Positions 35,652 to 44,137 of a stretch of DNA of 64,000 bases are shown piece after piece (the stretch's first letter is position 1; each line of letters begins with the position of its first letter). The stretch lies in assembly GCF_000482865.1 (NCBI RefSeq), contig NZ_AXWW01000018.1:17746-81745 (forward strand), read 5' to 3'. The notes under the pieces are model-generated. The model worked only from the letters and a program-made list of their open reading frames with translations. It had not been told where the DNA came from and did no database searches. Source of the stretch: Actinokineospora inagensis DSM 44258. GTDB taxonomy: Bacteria; Actinomycetota; Actinomycetes; Mycobacteriales; Pseudonocardiaceae. A program made the translations under genes and the position numbers.

Positions 35652-36809
35652 TCAGCCCGCCAGTGCCGTCCGGTAGACCCGCACGGTCTGCTCCGCCACC
35701 GACGCCCACGAGAACTCCCGTTCCGCTCTAGCGCGCCCGGCGGCGCCCATCGCCGCCGCGCGGTCCGGATCGGACAGCAGGGTGTTGACCGCGTCGGCGA
35801 GACCAGCGCGGAAGGCGGGCTCGTCGTCGGCGTCGTAGGGCACCAGCAGTCCGGTTTCCCCGTCGGCGACCACCTCGGGGATCCCGCCGACGTCCGAGGC
35901 CACGACGGCGGTACCGCACGCCATGGCCTCCAGGTTGACGATACCCAACGGCTCGTAGACCGACGGGCACACGAACACTGTGGCGTGGCTGAGCAGTTGC
36001 CGCACCTCGGTCTGCCGCAGCATCCGCTGGATCCAGAACACACCGCCGCGCCGCTCGGCCAGTTCGGCCACGGCCGCGCGGGTCTCCTCGGCGATCTCAG
36101 GTGTGTCCGGCGCTCCCGCGCACAGCACTACCTGCGCAGTGGGGTCTATCCGGTGCGCGGCCGCGACGAGGTGCCCGACGCCCTTTTGCCGGGTGATCCG
36201 GCCGACGAACACGACCGTCGGCTTCGCCGGGTCGATGCCGTGCTCGACGAGGGTGTCCACCTCGGACACCGGGTGGTACGAGGTCGCGTCAATGCCGTTG
36301 CGCACCACGTGCACCCGGTCGGGGGCCAACTCGGGGTAGCAGTCCAGCACGTCCGCGCGCATGCCCTCGCTGACCGCGATGATCGCGTCCGCCGCCAGGT
36401 ACGCGGTGCGCTCCACCCAACTGGACAACCGGTACCCGCCGCCCAACTGCTCGGCCTTCCACGGCCTGCGCGGCTCCAACGAGTGCGCCGTGATCACGTG
36501 CGGGATACCGTGCAAGACCTGTGCGAGCTGCCCGGCGTGGTTCGCGTACCAGGTGTGCGAATGCGCGATGTCGACACCGGTAAGAGCCGCCGTCATCGAC
36601 AGATCGGCCGACAGCGTTCGCAGCGCTGGGTTCGCCTGCTCCAGACCCGCCGCGGGGTTGTGCGCGGTCGCGTCCTCGCGCGGACCACCGAAGCAGTGCA
36701 CGTCCACGTCCACCAGCTCGCGCAACCGCGGCACCAGGTACCCGACGTGCACCCCCGCCCCGCCGTAGACCTCCGGTGGGTACTCCCTGGTCAGCAATCC
36801 GATGCGCAC
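35652..36809 (-). CDS. glgA: Glycogen synthase / maltose-1-phosphate synthase (GT4)
   Basis: A 385-residue GT4 retaining glycosyltransferase of actinobacterial GlgA type. It has 'LTREYPPEVYGGAGVHV' at the start, 'VVFVGRITRQKGVGHLV' and the nucleotide-sugar site 'SVYEPLGIVNLEAMACGTAV'. The mycobacterial counterpart Rv1212c (GlgM) makes alpha-maltose-1-phosphate from ADP-glucose and glucose-1-phosphate; that activity may apply here. The GTG at 36809 follows TACGGT by 6 bases (leaderless-type). It is divergent from glgC, which supplies ADP-glucose. Confidence 0.92.
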   Translation of the reverse strand: MRIGLLTREYPPEVYGGAGVHVGYLVPRLRELVDVDVHCFGGPREDATAHNPAAGLEQANPALRTLSADLSMTAALTGVDIAHSHTWYANHAGQLAQVLHGIPHVITAHSLEPRRPWKAEQLGGGYRLSSWVERTAYLAADAIIAVSEGMRADVLDCYPELAPDRVHVVRNGIDATSYHPVSEVDTLVEHGIDPAKPTVVFVGRITRQKGVGHLVAAAHRIDPTAQVVLCAGAPDTPEIAEETRAAVAELAERRGGVFWIQRMLRQTEVRQLLSHATVFVCPSVYEPLGIVNLEAMACGTAVVASDVGGIPEVVADGETGLLVPYDADDEPAFRAGLADAVNTLLSDPDRAAAMGAAGRARAEREFSWASVAEQTVRVYRTALAG

Positions 36810-36948
36810 CCCCACACCGTAGTCGCTGCGCCCCGGTCGGACCGGGATGCGGCGGGCGGGTGAACGTGGGGCCAAGCCGAGAGCAACGAGCGCCCACACG
36901 GAGTAGCACGTATGGCAGACCCACCACGCGGACGGTTAGATTCATCGT

Positions 36949-38166
36949 GTGAAGGGCAAGCCGCGCGTACTCGGGATCGTGTTGGCTGGTGGCGAGGGCA
37001 AGCGCCTCTGGCCCCTCACCGCCGACCGGGCCAAGCCCGCCGTCCCGTTCGCGGGCAACTACCGGCTGGTCGACTTCGTGCTGTCGAACCTCGTCAACGC
37101 GGGCTTCCACCAGTTGTGCGTGCTGACCCAGTACAAGTCGCACTCGTTGGACCGGCACATCTCCACGACGTGGCGGCTGTCGAACGTGCTCGGCCAGTAC
37201 GTCACCCCGGTGCCCGCGCAGCAGCGGCTCGGCCCGCGCTGGTACACCGGCAGCGCCGACGCCATCTACCAGTCGCTGAACCTGGTCTACGACGAGCAGC
37301 CGGACTACATCGCGGTGTTCGGCGCCGACCACGTCTACCGGATGGACCCGGGCCAGATGCTGGAGCAGCACATCGACTCCGGCGCGGGGGTGACCGTCGC
37401 CGGAATCCGGGTGCCCCGGGTGGAGGCGCGCGCCTTCGGCTGCATCGACTCCGACCCGACCGGGCGGATCACCCGGTTCCTGGAGAAGCCGGACAACCCG
37501 CCGTCGGTGCCGGACGACCCGGACGTCACGTTCGCGTCCATGGGCAACTACCTGTTCTCGACCGACACCCTCGTCGAGGCGCTGCGCGCGGACGCCGCCG
37601 ACCGCGACTCCATGCACGACATGGGCGGCGACATCATCCCCACGCAGGTGGACCTCGGCAACGCCCACGTCTACGACTTCGCCGACAACATCGTCCCGGG
37701 TGAGACCGAACGCGACCGAGGCTATTGGCGCGACGTAGGAACCCTCGACGCTTACTACGACGCGCACATGGACCTCGTGTCCGTGCACCCCGTCTTCAAC
37801 CTCTACAACCAGAAGTGGCCGATCCGTACGGCCACCCCACCGCTGGCGCCCGCCAAGTTCGTCAACTCCGGTACGGCCACCGAGTCGATCGTCGGGCCGG
37901 GATCCATCATCTCCGGCGCCACCGTCACCGACTCGGTCATCAGCGCCGATGTGGTCATTGAGGACGGGGCCATAGTGGAGGGCAGCGTCCTGCTCCCGGG
38001 TGCCCGTGTCGGTAAGGGCGCCGTTGTGCGTCGGGCGATCCTGGACAAGAACGTCGTGGTGTCCGACGGAGTGCGACTGGGCGTGGAACTCGAGGCCGAC
38101 CGGGAGCAGTACACGGTTAGTGCCGGGGGCGTGGTCGTACTCGGTAAGGGCACCCGCGCCGAGTAA
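36949..38166 (+). CDS. glgC: Glucose-1-phosphate adenylyltransferase
   Basis: A 405-residue enzyme making ADP-glucose for glucan or maltose-1-phosphate synthesis. Features are '[20 protein letters not shown]', '[16 protein letters not shown]', '[14 protein letters not shown]' and a C-terminal left-handed beta-helix (from about 290, '[14 protein letters not shown]'). The GTG start follows TAGATT (36937-36942) by 6 bases, pointing to a leaderless mRNA. Divergent from glgA across 139 bases; allosteric control is expected from the family. Confidence 0.95.
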   Translation: MKGKPRVLGIVLAGGEGKRLWPLTADRAKPAVPFAGNYRLVDFVLSNLVNAGFHQLCVLTQYKSHSLDRHISTTWRLSNVLGQYVTPVPAQQRLGPRWYTGSADAIYQSLNLVYDEQPDYIAVFGADHVYRMDPGQMLEQHIDSGAGVTVAGIRVPRVEARAFGCIDSDPTGRITRFLEKPDNPPSVPDDPDVTFASMGNYLFSTDTLVEALRADAADRDSMHDMGGDIIPTQVDLGNAHVYDFADNIVPGETERDRGYWRDVGTLDAYYDAHMDLVSVHPVFNLYNQKWPIRTATPPLAPAKFVNSGTATESIVGPGSIISGATVTDSVISADVVIEDGAIVEGSVLLPGARVGKGAVVRRAILDKNVVVSDGVRLGVELEADREQYTVSAGGVVVLGKGTRAE

Positions 38167-38174
38167 GAGGCCCG

Positions 38175-38813
38175 CTAGGTGATTTTCGCGGCGAGCAGCA
38201 GGCCGTCGCCGATCGGCAGCAGCAGCGGCACCAGACGGTCGTCCTCGCGAACCTTGCGGACGACCTCGCGCAGCGCCAGCGTCTCCGCGTCCCGCCGGGC
38301 CGGGTTCGCGATGTTGCCCTGGAACAGGACGTGGTCGAGGGCCAGCACACCGCCTGGGCGCAGCAGCCGCACGCCGTGCTCGTGGTACTCCGGGTACTCG
38401 GTCTTCGCGGCGTCCACGTACAGCAGGTCGTACCCGCCGTCGCTGAGCCGGGGCAGCACGTCCAGCGCCCGCCCCATGATCAGCCGGGTGCGGCCGGGCG
38501 CCACCCCCGCCTGCCGGAACACCCGCTTCGCGACCGCCTGCACCTCCGGCTCGACGTCGATCGAGGTCAGCACCCCGTCCGCGGCCATCCCGCGGAGCAG
38601 GTGCAGGCCGCTCACGCCGACCCCGGTGCCGATCTCCACGACCGCCTTCGCCCGCAGCGCCGCCGCCAGGAACCGCAGCGCGGCGCCCTCGGCGAGCCCC
38701 ACCGGCGGGCAGCCGAGCTGGTCGCCGAGTGCCCGCGCCGAGACGAGCGTGTCGTCCTCGGCGAGGTACCCCTCGACGTACTCGCTGACCGAGCTGGGCG
38801 GTTCCGGTGCCAC
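38175..38813 (-). CDS. SAM-dependent O-methyltransferase
   Basis: A 212-residue class I methyltransferase of the catechol/caffeoyl-CoA O-methyltransferase type: 'AVVEIGTGVGVSGLHLL' (motif I), 'DLLYVDAAKTEYPEY' with the metal-binding Asp, and 'GGVLALDHVLFQGNIANP'. Rv1220c, the neighbour of sigE in M. tuberculosis, is the counterpart. The substrate is unknown. GTG 38813 follows TAATCT by 8 bases. Convergent with glgC (8 bases) and divergent from sigE. Confidence 0.9.
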   Translation of the reverse strand: MAPEPPSSVSEYVEGYLAEDDTLVSARALGDQLGCPPVGLAEGAALRFLAAALRAKAVVEIGTGVGVSGLHLLRGMAADGVLTSIDVEPEVQAVAKRVFRQAGVAPGRTRLIMGRALDVLPRLSDGGYDLLYVDAAKTEYPEYHEHGVRLLRPGGVLALDHVLFQGNIANPARRDAETLALREVVRKVREDDRLVPLLLPIGDGLLLAAKIT

Positions 38814-38883
38814 GGGAACGCAGATTAGCGGCGGTGGTGGCCAAAACGGGTGAACCTGACCGGAAGGTCACCCGGCGACGTTT

Positions 38884-38912
38884 TCTCAGGCTCGTCTCAG
38901 GCGCTTCTCACG
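38884..38912. promoter_or_regulatory. Three direct repeats upstream of sigE
   Basis: TCTCAGG (38884), TCTCAGG (38895) and TCTCACG (38906) repeat with an exact 11-base period, one helical turn each, ending 64 bases before the sigE start. Phased direct repeats of this kind are typical sites for OmpR-type response regulators. In M. tuberculosis the MprA regulator controls sigE from direct repeats; a similar role here is inference. Confidence 0.55.
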
Positions 38913-38976
38913 GTCGCCATAAGGGCGGCCGCCAAGGTGGTACTCAACAGGGGAGTCGCTGGAAACGGGGAACACA

Positions 38977-39606
38977 GTGGGCCAGACGCGCGTTGAGCGG
39001 GAGAGTGGGCAGGACAGCCTTCAGGAGGTGCGCATCCCCACGATGCAGGACACGGCCGAGGTCAAGCCGGTGGAGATCACCGCCGCTGAGTGGACGGTCC
39101 CGAGCTGGGACGAGGTCGTCCGCGAGCACGGCGACCGGGTGTACCGGCTCGCCTACCGGCTGGCGGGCAACGCGCACGACGCCGAGGACCTGACGCAGGA
39201 GACCTTCATCCGGGTCTTCCGGTCGCTGGCGTCCTACAAGCCGGGCACCTTCGAGGGCTGGCTGCACCGCATCACCACCAACCTGTTCCTGGACATGGTC
39301 CGCCGCCGGTCCCGGCTGCGGATGGAGGGCCTGCCCGAGGACACCGACCGCATCGAGGGCGACGAGCCCAGCCCGGAAGAGGTCTACGACGAGACCCACC
39401 TCGACCCGGACCTGCAGGCCGCCCTCGACGAGCTCCCACCCGAGTTCCGCGCCGCCGTCGTCCTGTGCGATGTGGAAGGCCTGTCGTACGAGGAGATCGG
39501 CGCCACCCTCGGGGTGAAGCTGGGTACTGTGCGCAGCAGGATCCACCGGGGCCGCCAGGCCCTGCGCGCCGCCCTGGAACGCCGACGGGCGGAGGCGAAG
39601 GCATGA
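38977..39606 (+). CDS. sigE: ECF RNA polymerase sigma factor SigE
   Basis: A 209-residue ECF sigma factor. Region 2 has '[20 protein letters not shown]' and [12 protein letters not shown]; region 4 has '[20 protein letters not shown]'. An N-terminal extension of about 45 residues precedes region 2 and contains further in-frame starts (GTG 39028 and ATG 39042), as mycobacterial SigE does. The next genes (anti-sigma, htrA, tatB) match the Rv1221-Rv1224 order. Controls the envelope-stress response. Confidence 0.93.
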   Translation: MGQTRVERESGQDSLQEVRIPTMQDTAEVKPVEITAAEWTVPSWDEVVREHGDRVYRLAYRLAGNAHDAEDLTQETFIRVFRSLASYKPGTFEGWLHRITTNLFLDMVRRRSRLRMEGLPEDTDRIEGDEPSPEEVYDETHLDPDLQAALDELPPEFRAAVVLCDVEGLSYEEIGATLGVKLGTVRSRIHRGRQALRAALERRRAEAKA

Positions 39607-39619
39607 CGGAGGTCGACTC

Positions 39620-40210
39620 ATGACGCTCGAACGTGCCCTCGGGCTGCCCGCGCAGCACCTGCTGCCCGACGCCGTGGTCGCCTTCGTCGACGGTGAGCTG
39701 AGCAGCTCCGCGCACGACCGGGTCACCGCGCACCTCGCCGCCTGCCACTGCTGCGCCGCCGAGATCACCGCCCAGCGCCAGGCCAGCGCCGCCGTCCGCG
39801 CCGCCACCACCCCCAGCATGTCCGCGGGCCTGCTGGCGGGCCTGCTCGCCATCCCCCAGGAAACCGAGCTCCCCGCCGCCCCCGACGGCCTCGCGGTCAC
39901 CGCCGACGGCCAACTGGTAGCCGTCCAACGCCCCGACCGCTTCGGCGCCGGAACCCCCCTCGGCGCGGGCCCCAAACTCGGCGAAGGCCGCGTAGTCCTC
40001 GGCAAACGCAACCGCCGCGCCGCCCAAGGCGCAGGCGTCGTCGTCTCCGGCCTCGTCCTCGGCGCCCTGGCCCTGGTCAACACCACGGCCCCCACCACAA
40101 CCGCCGACGACCACCCCACCACCCCACCCCGCGGCGAAGTCCACCCCGTGGACCTGCACCTCACCCCCGCGACCCTGTCCCCCAACTTCGGCATGGTCGC
40201 CGCCCGCTAA
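39620..40210 (+). CDS. rseA: Zinc-binding anti-sigma factor for SigE
   Basis: A 196-residue anti-sigma factor. It has the ZAS motif with 'AHLAACHCCAAE' (H-x3-C-x2-C) near residues 35-45, then a flexible middle with 'AGTPLGAGPKLGEGRVVLGK'. Around residue 140-155 'GVVVSGLVLGALALV' could be a membrane helix, with an outside Pro/Thr-rich end. It should hold SigE and release it on stress or phosphorylation/proteolysis. ATG 39620 follows GGAGG; overlap-close to sigE (13 bases). Confidence 0.88.
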   Translation: MTLERALGLPAQHLLPDAVVAFVDGELSSSAHDRVTAHLAACHCCAAEITAQRQASAAVRAATTPSMSAGLLAGLLAIPQETELPAAPDGLAVTADGQLVAVQRPDRFGAGTPLGAGPKLGEGRVVLGKRNRRAAQGAGVVVSGLVLGALALVNTTAPTTTADDHPTTPPRGEVHPVDLHLTPATLSPNFGMVAAR

Positions 40211-40229
40211 CCCAGACCACCCCCACACG

Positions 40230-40263
40230 TGAAGGCCACTTGCCCCCGCGGCGGTGGCCTTCA
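40230..40263 (+). terminator. Terminator after the sigE-rseA unit
   Basis: The stem TGAAGGCCAC / GTGGCCTTCA (10 bp) with a GC-rich 14-base loop and a following TGCTTTC lies 19 bases past the anti-sigma gene. Confidence 0.8.
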
Positions 40264-40363
40264 TGCTTTCCCCCACTGCTTCCCCAGACTCCCCTCCCCG
40301 CTCTCTCCCCACAGCCACCCAATCCAGCGATTGCCCCCGACCGCACCCACCCCACACCCTCCC

Positions 40364-40412
40364 GGGCGGCCCCCACCCTTCCCGGGGGGCGTCCCCGATG
40401 CCAGTCTACCGG
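40364..40412 (+). repeat. Dispersed hairpin repeat, copy 1
   Basis: Starts GGGCGGCCCCCACCC, ends CCAGTCTACCGG; contains a GCCCCC/GGGGGC stem. Four further copies lie at 40657, 43325, 50701 and 56244. Confidence 0.85.
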
Positions 40413-40656
40413 CTACCCGGCCGCCGCAACGGACAGCGCGGCCACCTGTGGACAACTCAGCCGAGTGTGGACGGCGACAGAAGACAGAACCCCAGGTCGC
40501 CGACGGCTCGGGCAAGCCGCCAGAAAGAAGTACACACGTCAGCGGGAAAGATGTGCGGGATCAGGTCGGACATCGCTCCCAGCACCGACATCCGGACTGC
40601 CGCCCAGAACCACCCAATCCAGCGATTGACACCAGCCACACCCGCCCACAAAATCC

Positions 40657-40703
40657 GGGCAGCCCCCACCCTCCCGGGGGGCGACCCCGGCACCAGTCTA
40701 CCG
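40657..40703 (+). repeat. Dispersed hairpin repeat, copy 2
   Basis: Same orientation as copy 1, with a few changes (GGGCAGCCCCCACCC, CACCAGTCTACCG). Confidence 0.8.
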
Positions 40704-40885
40704 CCTCAACGGGTGACCGAAGAAAAAGTCCGACCGCCTGTGGACAACTCCAGGCATTGAGCACAACCCAGAGGTCGCCATCGAGCAAGACCAGGGAACG
40801 GGCGCGGAGGAACGCGAACCGTTCGGGTGACCGGCGAGACACCCCGCACGCCCACTTCACCGGTGGTTTGGCACTGTGAACGGTG

Positions 40886-42364
40886 ATGAACCAGAACTCT
40901 GAGGAGCACCGGCTGCGCCCGCGGCCGTTGGAGCGCCCGCCGGTGGATGCCGCGGCGGCGGCTGTGTTCAAGCGTCCAGCGGGGGTCGATGGGGCCTTCG
41001 AGCCGGTGGGCGCGGCGCGGCCCGCGTTGGTGTCCGCGGTGGCTCCGCCGACGCCGGAGGCGTTGACCAGCGCGTTCGGGCGACCGCGGGGTGAGACGGC
41101 GTTGCTGCAGCGGCCGCCGGGGCAGCAGCGGGTCGACGAGGGGGACGACCCGCTCTGGTCGGCGGACGGCGACCCGTGGCGTGATCCGGCGGCGGGCGCG
41201 GTGATCGGTCCTCCCGCGGTCGAGCGGGATGCGCCTGCCGACGACGAAGCCCCCACGCGGTCCGGGCCGATGTTGAGTCTCACCGATGTCCTGTTCGGGC
41301 GTCGGGTCAAGCCGTTGGCGCTCGCGGTCCTGGGTGTGGTCGCGCTGCTCGTCGGTGCTGTCGGCGGGGTTGTGGGGTGGGTGATCGCGCGCGGGGGTGA
41401 CGCGTTGACGACCGACGTCAGCCTTGCCCAGGTCGACCCGGGCAAGGAGCGCCCGGCTGGGTCGGTGGCGGACATCGCGAAGCGGGTGCGGCCCGCCGTC
41501 GTGTCGATCGAGGTGAAGATCGACCAGGGTGGCGGCACCGGGTCCGGCGTGGTGATCGACGGCGGCGGCTACATCGTGACGAACTGGCACGTGGTGACCC
41601 TGGAGGGGCGCGCGGACCAGTCGGCGAAGATCACGGCGGTGTTCACCAACGGGGCGCGGGTCGAGGCGAAGCTGGTCGGGACCGACCCGAAAACGGACCT
41701 GGCGGTGATCAAGGTGCAGGTGGACCACCCGACCGTCATGCAGTTCGGCAATTCGGACAACTTGCAGGTCGGCGACACCGTGCTGGCCGTGGGGTCGCCG
41801 CTGGGCCTGGCCGACACGGTCACCGAGGGCATCGTCAGCGCGCTGCACCGGCCGGTGGTGGCCGGTGGCGACAACGGCGAGTCGCCGATCACCTACGACG
41901 CGATCCAGACCGACGCGGCGGTCAACCAGGGCAACTCGGGTGGACCGCTGGTCGACTCGACGGGCGCGCTGGTCGGCATCAACTCCGCGATCCGCAGCAG
42001 CGCGGGCAACACCGGCAGCGTCGGCCTCGGGTTCGCCATCCCGTCCAACGACGCCAAGCGGATCGCCGAGACGATCATCAAGAACGGGTCGGTCAAGCAC
42101 GCCGACCTGGGCGCGAACGTCAAGTCCGTGTCCGCGGACACCGCCGAGGGCGCCCAGGTCGTGAACGTGACCGACGGCGGCGCGGCGAAGAAGGCGGGCA
42201 TCGTCGAGGGCGACGTCATCCGCAAGGTCGGGGACCGGCAGGTCCGCAACGCCGCGGAGCTGACGGTGGCGGTGCGCCAGTACCAGCCGGGGCAGTCGGT
42301 CCCGGTGGTGCTGGCCAGGCAGGGACGTGAGCTGACGATTCAGGTGACCCTGCAGTCGGATTGA
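40886..42364 (+). CDS. htrA: HtrA/DegP-like membrane serine protease
   Basis: A 492-residue protein. A long cytoplasmic N-terminus (about 1-145, Pro/Arg-rich) is followed by one membrane helix ('ALAVLGVVALLVGAVGGVVG'), a trypsin-like domain with the triad in TNWHVV, KTDLAV and QGNSGGPLV, then a C-terminal PDZ domain ('GGAAKKAGIVEGDVIRKVGD'). It acts in the envelope on misfolded proteins, under SigE control in mycobacteria. A GTG sits directly before the ATG. tatB follows after 43 bases. Confidence 0.94.
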   Translation: MNQNSEEHRLRPRPLERPPVDAAAAAVFKRPAGVDGAFEPVGAARPALVSAVAPPTPEALTSAFGRPRGETALLQRPPGQQRVDEGDDPLWSADGDPWRDPAAGAVIGPPAVERDAPADDEAPTRSGPMLSLTDVLFGRRVKPLALAVLGVVALLVGAVGGVVGWVIARGGDALTTDVSLAQVDPGKERPAGSVADIAKRVRPAVVSIEVKIDQGGGTGSGVVIDGGGYIVTNWHVVTLEGRADQSAKITAVFTNGARVEAKLVGTDPKTDLAVIKVQVDHPTVMQFGNSDNLQVGDTVLAVGSPLGLADTVTEGIVSALHRPVVAGGDNGESPITYDAIQTDAAVNQGNSGGPLVDSTGALVGINSAIRSSAGNTGSVGLGFAIPSNDAKRIAETIIKNGSVKHADLGANVKSVSADTAEGAQVVNVTDGGAAKKAGIVEGDVIRKVGDRQVRNAAELTVAVRQYQPGQSVPVVLARQGRELTIQVTLQSD

Positions 42365-42407
42365 GCGGCTACTCTGGTGACAGAGGCGTAGTTCGGAGGT
42401 ATCGAGG

Positions 42408-42809
42408 GTGTTCGAAAGCGTCGGCTGGTCCGAGATCCTCGTGCTCGGCGTCGCCGGTCTGTTCATCCTGGGCCCGGAGCGGCTGCCCGCCGCCGCGGCC
42501 TGGTTGGGGCGCAGCATCCGCAAGGTGCGGGAGTTCGCCACGGGGGCCCGCGAGCAGCTCAAGGGCGAACTCGGCACGGACTTCGACGAGCTGCGCAAAC
42601 CGCTGCAGGACCTGCAGCAACTGCGCAACTTCGACCCGCGCCAGATCGTCGCCAAGCAACTGTTCGGCGGTGACGACACGAACGGCAGCACCAAACCCAA
42701 CGGTTTCGCCGCCACCCAACCCGCCATCCCCCCGGCCCCCGCGCCGAAACCCGACCCGCCCAAGCTCAACCCCGGCGAGCGCCCCCCGATCGACCCGGAC
42801 GCGACCTGA
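42408..42809 (+). CDS. tatB: Twin-arginine translocase subunit TatB
   Basis: A 133-residue TatB. It has an N-terminal membrane helix (MFESVGWSEILVLGVAGLFI), the hinge LGPERLP, an amphipathic helix ('RSIRKVREFATGAREQLKGE') and a Pro-rich cytosolic tail. It forms the Tat receptor with TatC, which is not in the window. GTG 42408. Position after htrA matches M. tuberculosis. Confidence 0.94.
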   Translation: MFESVGWSEILVLGVAGLFILGPERLPAAAAWLGRSIRKVREFATGAREQLKGELGTDFDELRKPLQDLQQLRNFDPRQIVAKQLFGGDDTNGSTKPNGFAATQPAIPPAPAPKPDPPKLNPGERPPIDPDAT

Positions 42810-42823
42810 TCCTGACGTTGTCA

Positions 42824-42858
42824 CCGCGGCCGTCCCACCCACCGTGGGACGGCCGCGG
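42824..42858 (+). terminator. Terminator after tatB
   Basis: A perfect 15-bp stem (CCGCGGCCGTCCCAC / GTGGGACGGCCGCGG) with a CCACC loop, 14 bases past the tatB stop. Its right arm is the first unit of the repeat array that follows. Confidence 0.88.
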
Positions 42859-43235
42859 TGCGTTTCACGTGGGTAGCCGGCCGCGATGTGTTCGATAGTG
42901 GACGAGACGGCCGCGGCGAGTTCGATAGTGGGCGGGATGGCCGCAGTGCGTTCGGCGGCGACGGGACGGCGCGGCGTGTTCCACGGTGGGCGAGACTGGC
43001 AGCAGTGTGTTCGATAGTGGGCAGGACGGCTGCGGCGAGTTCCACGGTGGGCGGGACGGCCGCGGTGCGTTCGGCGGCGGGACGGCCGCGGTGCGTTCGG
43101 CGGCGGGACGGCCGCGGTGCCTTCGGCGGCGGGACGGCCGCGGTGCCTTCCACGGGGGGTGGGACCACCGCGCGTTCCACAGTGGGCGGGACGCACGCGG
43201 TGCGTTCGACGATGAGTGGGGCGCCGCAGTGCGTT
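42844..43235. repeat. Minisatellite of terminator-derived units
   Basis: About a dozen imperfect units built on GTGGGCGGGACGGCCGCGG plus TGCGTTC. Early units (to about 43050) are 30-60 bases, alternating GATAGTGG and CACGGTGG ends; between about 43050 and 43150 the period tightens to 24 bases (CGGCGGGACGGCCGCGGTGC) for four units. No frame looks like a real protein. Confidence 0.8.
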
Positions 43236-43568
43236 CCAGCCCCCCGCCCACCGACCGTCGAGTTATCCACACTCCCCCCGGCTACCCACAGCCCACAACG
43301 CCGCCCCCTGTCGATCTTCCCCGACCGGTAGACTGGCATCGGGGACGCCCCCCGGGAAGGGTGGGGGCCGGGCTGCGGGCGGCGGCTGGTTTTGGGGTTC
43401 GTGGTGGGGAAATTGATACTGGGTGTGGCGTGATTTCGGCCCAGTGGCACCAGACTGGCCGGAGTCGCTGTCGCGGTCTGGTGGAAGTCGGCGGCTTCGT
43501 TGCGGCTGGGGTCGGCGCAAGTTAGTCGCTGCTGTCCCGTGGTTGGTGGGACAGGTGTGGCGTTGGGG
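43236..43568. other. Gap between the minisatellite and marR-type gene
   Basis: No gene seen. Contains TTATCCACA (43263-43271, a DnaA-box consensus), the third hairpin repeat and a GT-rich stretch before the regulator gene's 3' end. Confidence 0.6.
43325..43373 (-). repeat. Dispersed hairpin repeat, copy 3
   Basis: Reverse orientation; near-identical to copy 1. Preceded by GATCTTCCCCGA, a flank also found at copy 5. Confidence 0.85.
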
Positions 43569-44021
43569 TCAGTCGATGAGTTTTTCGCAGAGTTCGCCGA
43601 AGTGGCGGAGTTGTTCGGGGGTGAGCAGGGCGACGAAGTGCCGGGACACGCCCGCCAGGTGGGTGCGGGCGGCGGTGCGCAGGACGTCCAGGCCCCGGTC
43701 GGTGAGGGTGGCGACCACCCCGCGGCCGTCGCCTGCGACGCGTTCCCTGGCGACCATCCCGGCGCGTTCGAGCCGGTCGACCAGGCGGGTCACGCCGGAG
43801 CGGGACAGCAGGACGGCGTCGGCGAGTTCGGCCATCCGGAGGCGGCGTTCGGGGGCCTCGGCGAGTTGGACGAGGACGTCGTAACCGCCGAGGGAGAGCC
43901 GTTGCTCGGCGACCAGCTCGGCTTCGAGCACCCGGGTGATGTGCGCGTGGGCACGCAGGAAGGCCCGCCACGCGTACAACTCTTCTCGGCTGGGCCGGGC
44001 GGATGCCTCCGGCACGGTCAA
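43569..44021 (-). CDS. MarR-family transcriptional regulator
   Basis: A 150-residue winged-helix regulator: 'LRMAELADAVLLSRSGVTRL' is the recognition region and 'DRLERAGMVARERVAGDGRG' the wing. Ligand and targets are unknown; the divergent mrp gene lies 116 bases away. TTG 44021 has GAGGAGG close upstream; GTG 44015 is an alternative. Confidence 0.88.
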   Translation of the reverse strand: MTVPEASARPSREELYAWRAFLRAHAHITRVLEAELVAEQRLSLGGYDVLVQLAEAPERRLRMAELADAVLLSRSGVTRLVDRLERAGMVARERVAGDGRGVVATLTDRGLDVLRTAARTHLAGVSRHFVALLTPEQLRHFGELCEKLID

Positions 44022-44137
44022 GATTCCTCCTCGCGGCGAAACAGGGTGGCAATGGTACGGAACCCCGCCGGGTCGCGCGCTCGGTGGTCTCGGGTCCGGT
44101 TCCCGGGACCGGGTCTACCCGCCCGTAGCATGGAGTG

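Larger units (their letters stand above)
40264..40885. other. Repeat-rich gap between rseA and htrA
   Basis: No gene is visible over about 620 bases. The stretch holds two copies of the dispersed hairpin repeat, each preceded by the short palindrome CAATCCAGCGATTG (near 40320 and 40617), and a DnaA-box-like TGTGGACAA after each copy (40447, 40739). The unit of palindrome, hairpin repeat and TGTGGACAA is thus duplicated head to tail. The htrA promoter must lie at its right end. Confidence 0.7.

Noticed and set aside
38861-38882. SigE-type autoregulatory promoter (GGAA and CGTT)
   Set aside because: The two parts are only about 12 bases apart, shorter than the 16-17 usual for ECF promoters.
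42844-43235. Repeat array considered as CRISPR
   Set aside because: Units vary in length and sequence, there are no unique spacers and no cas genes; it is a minisatellite.
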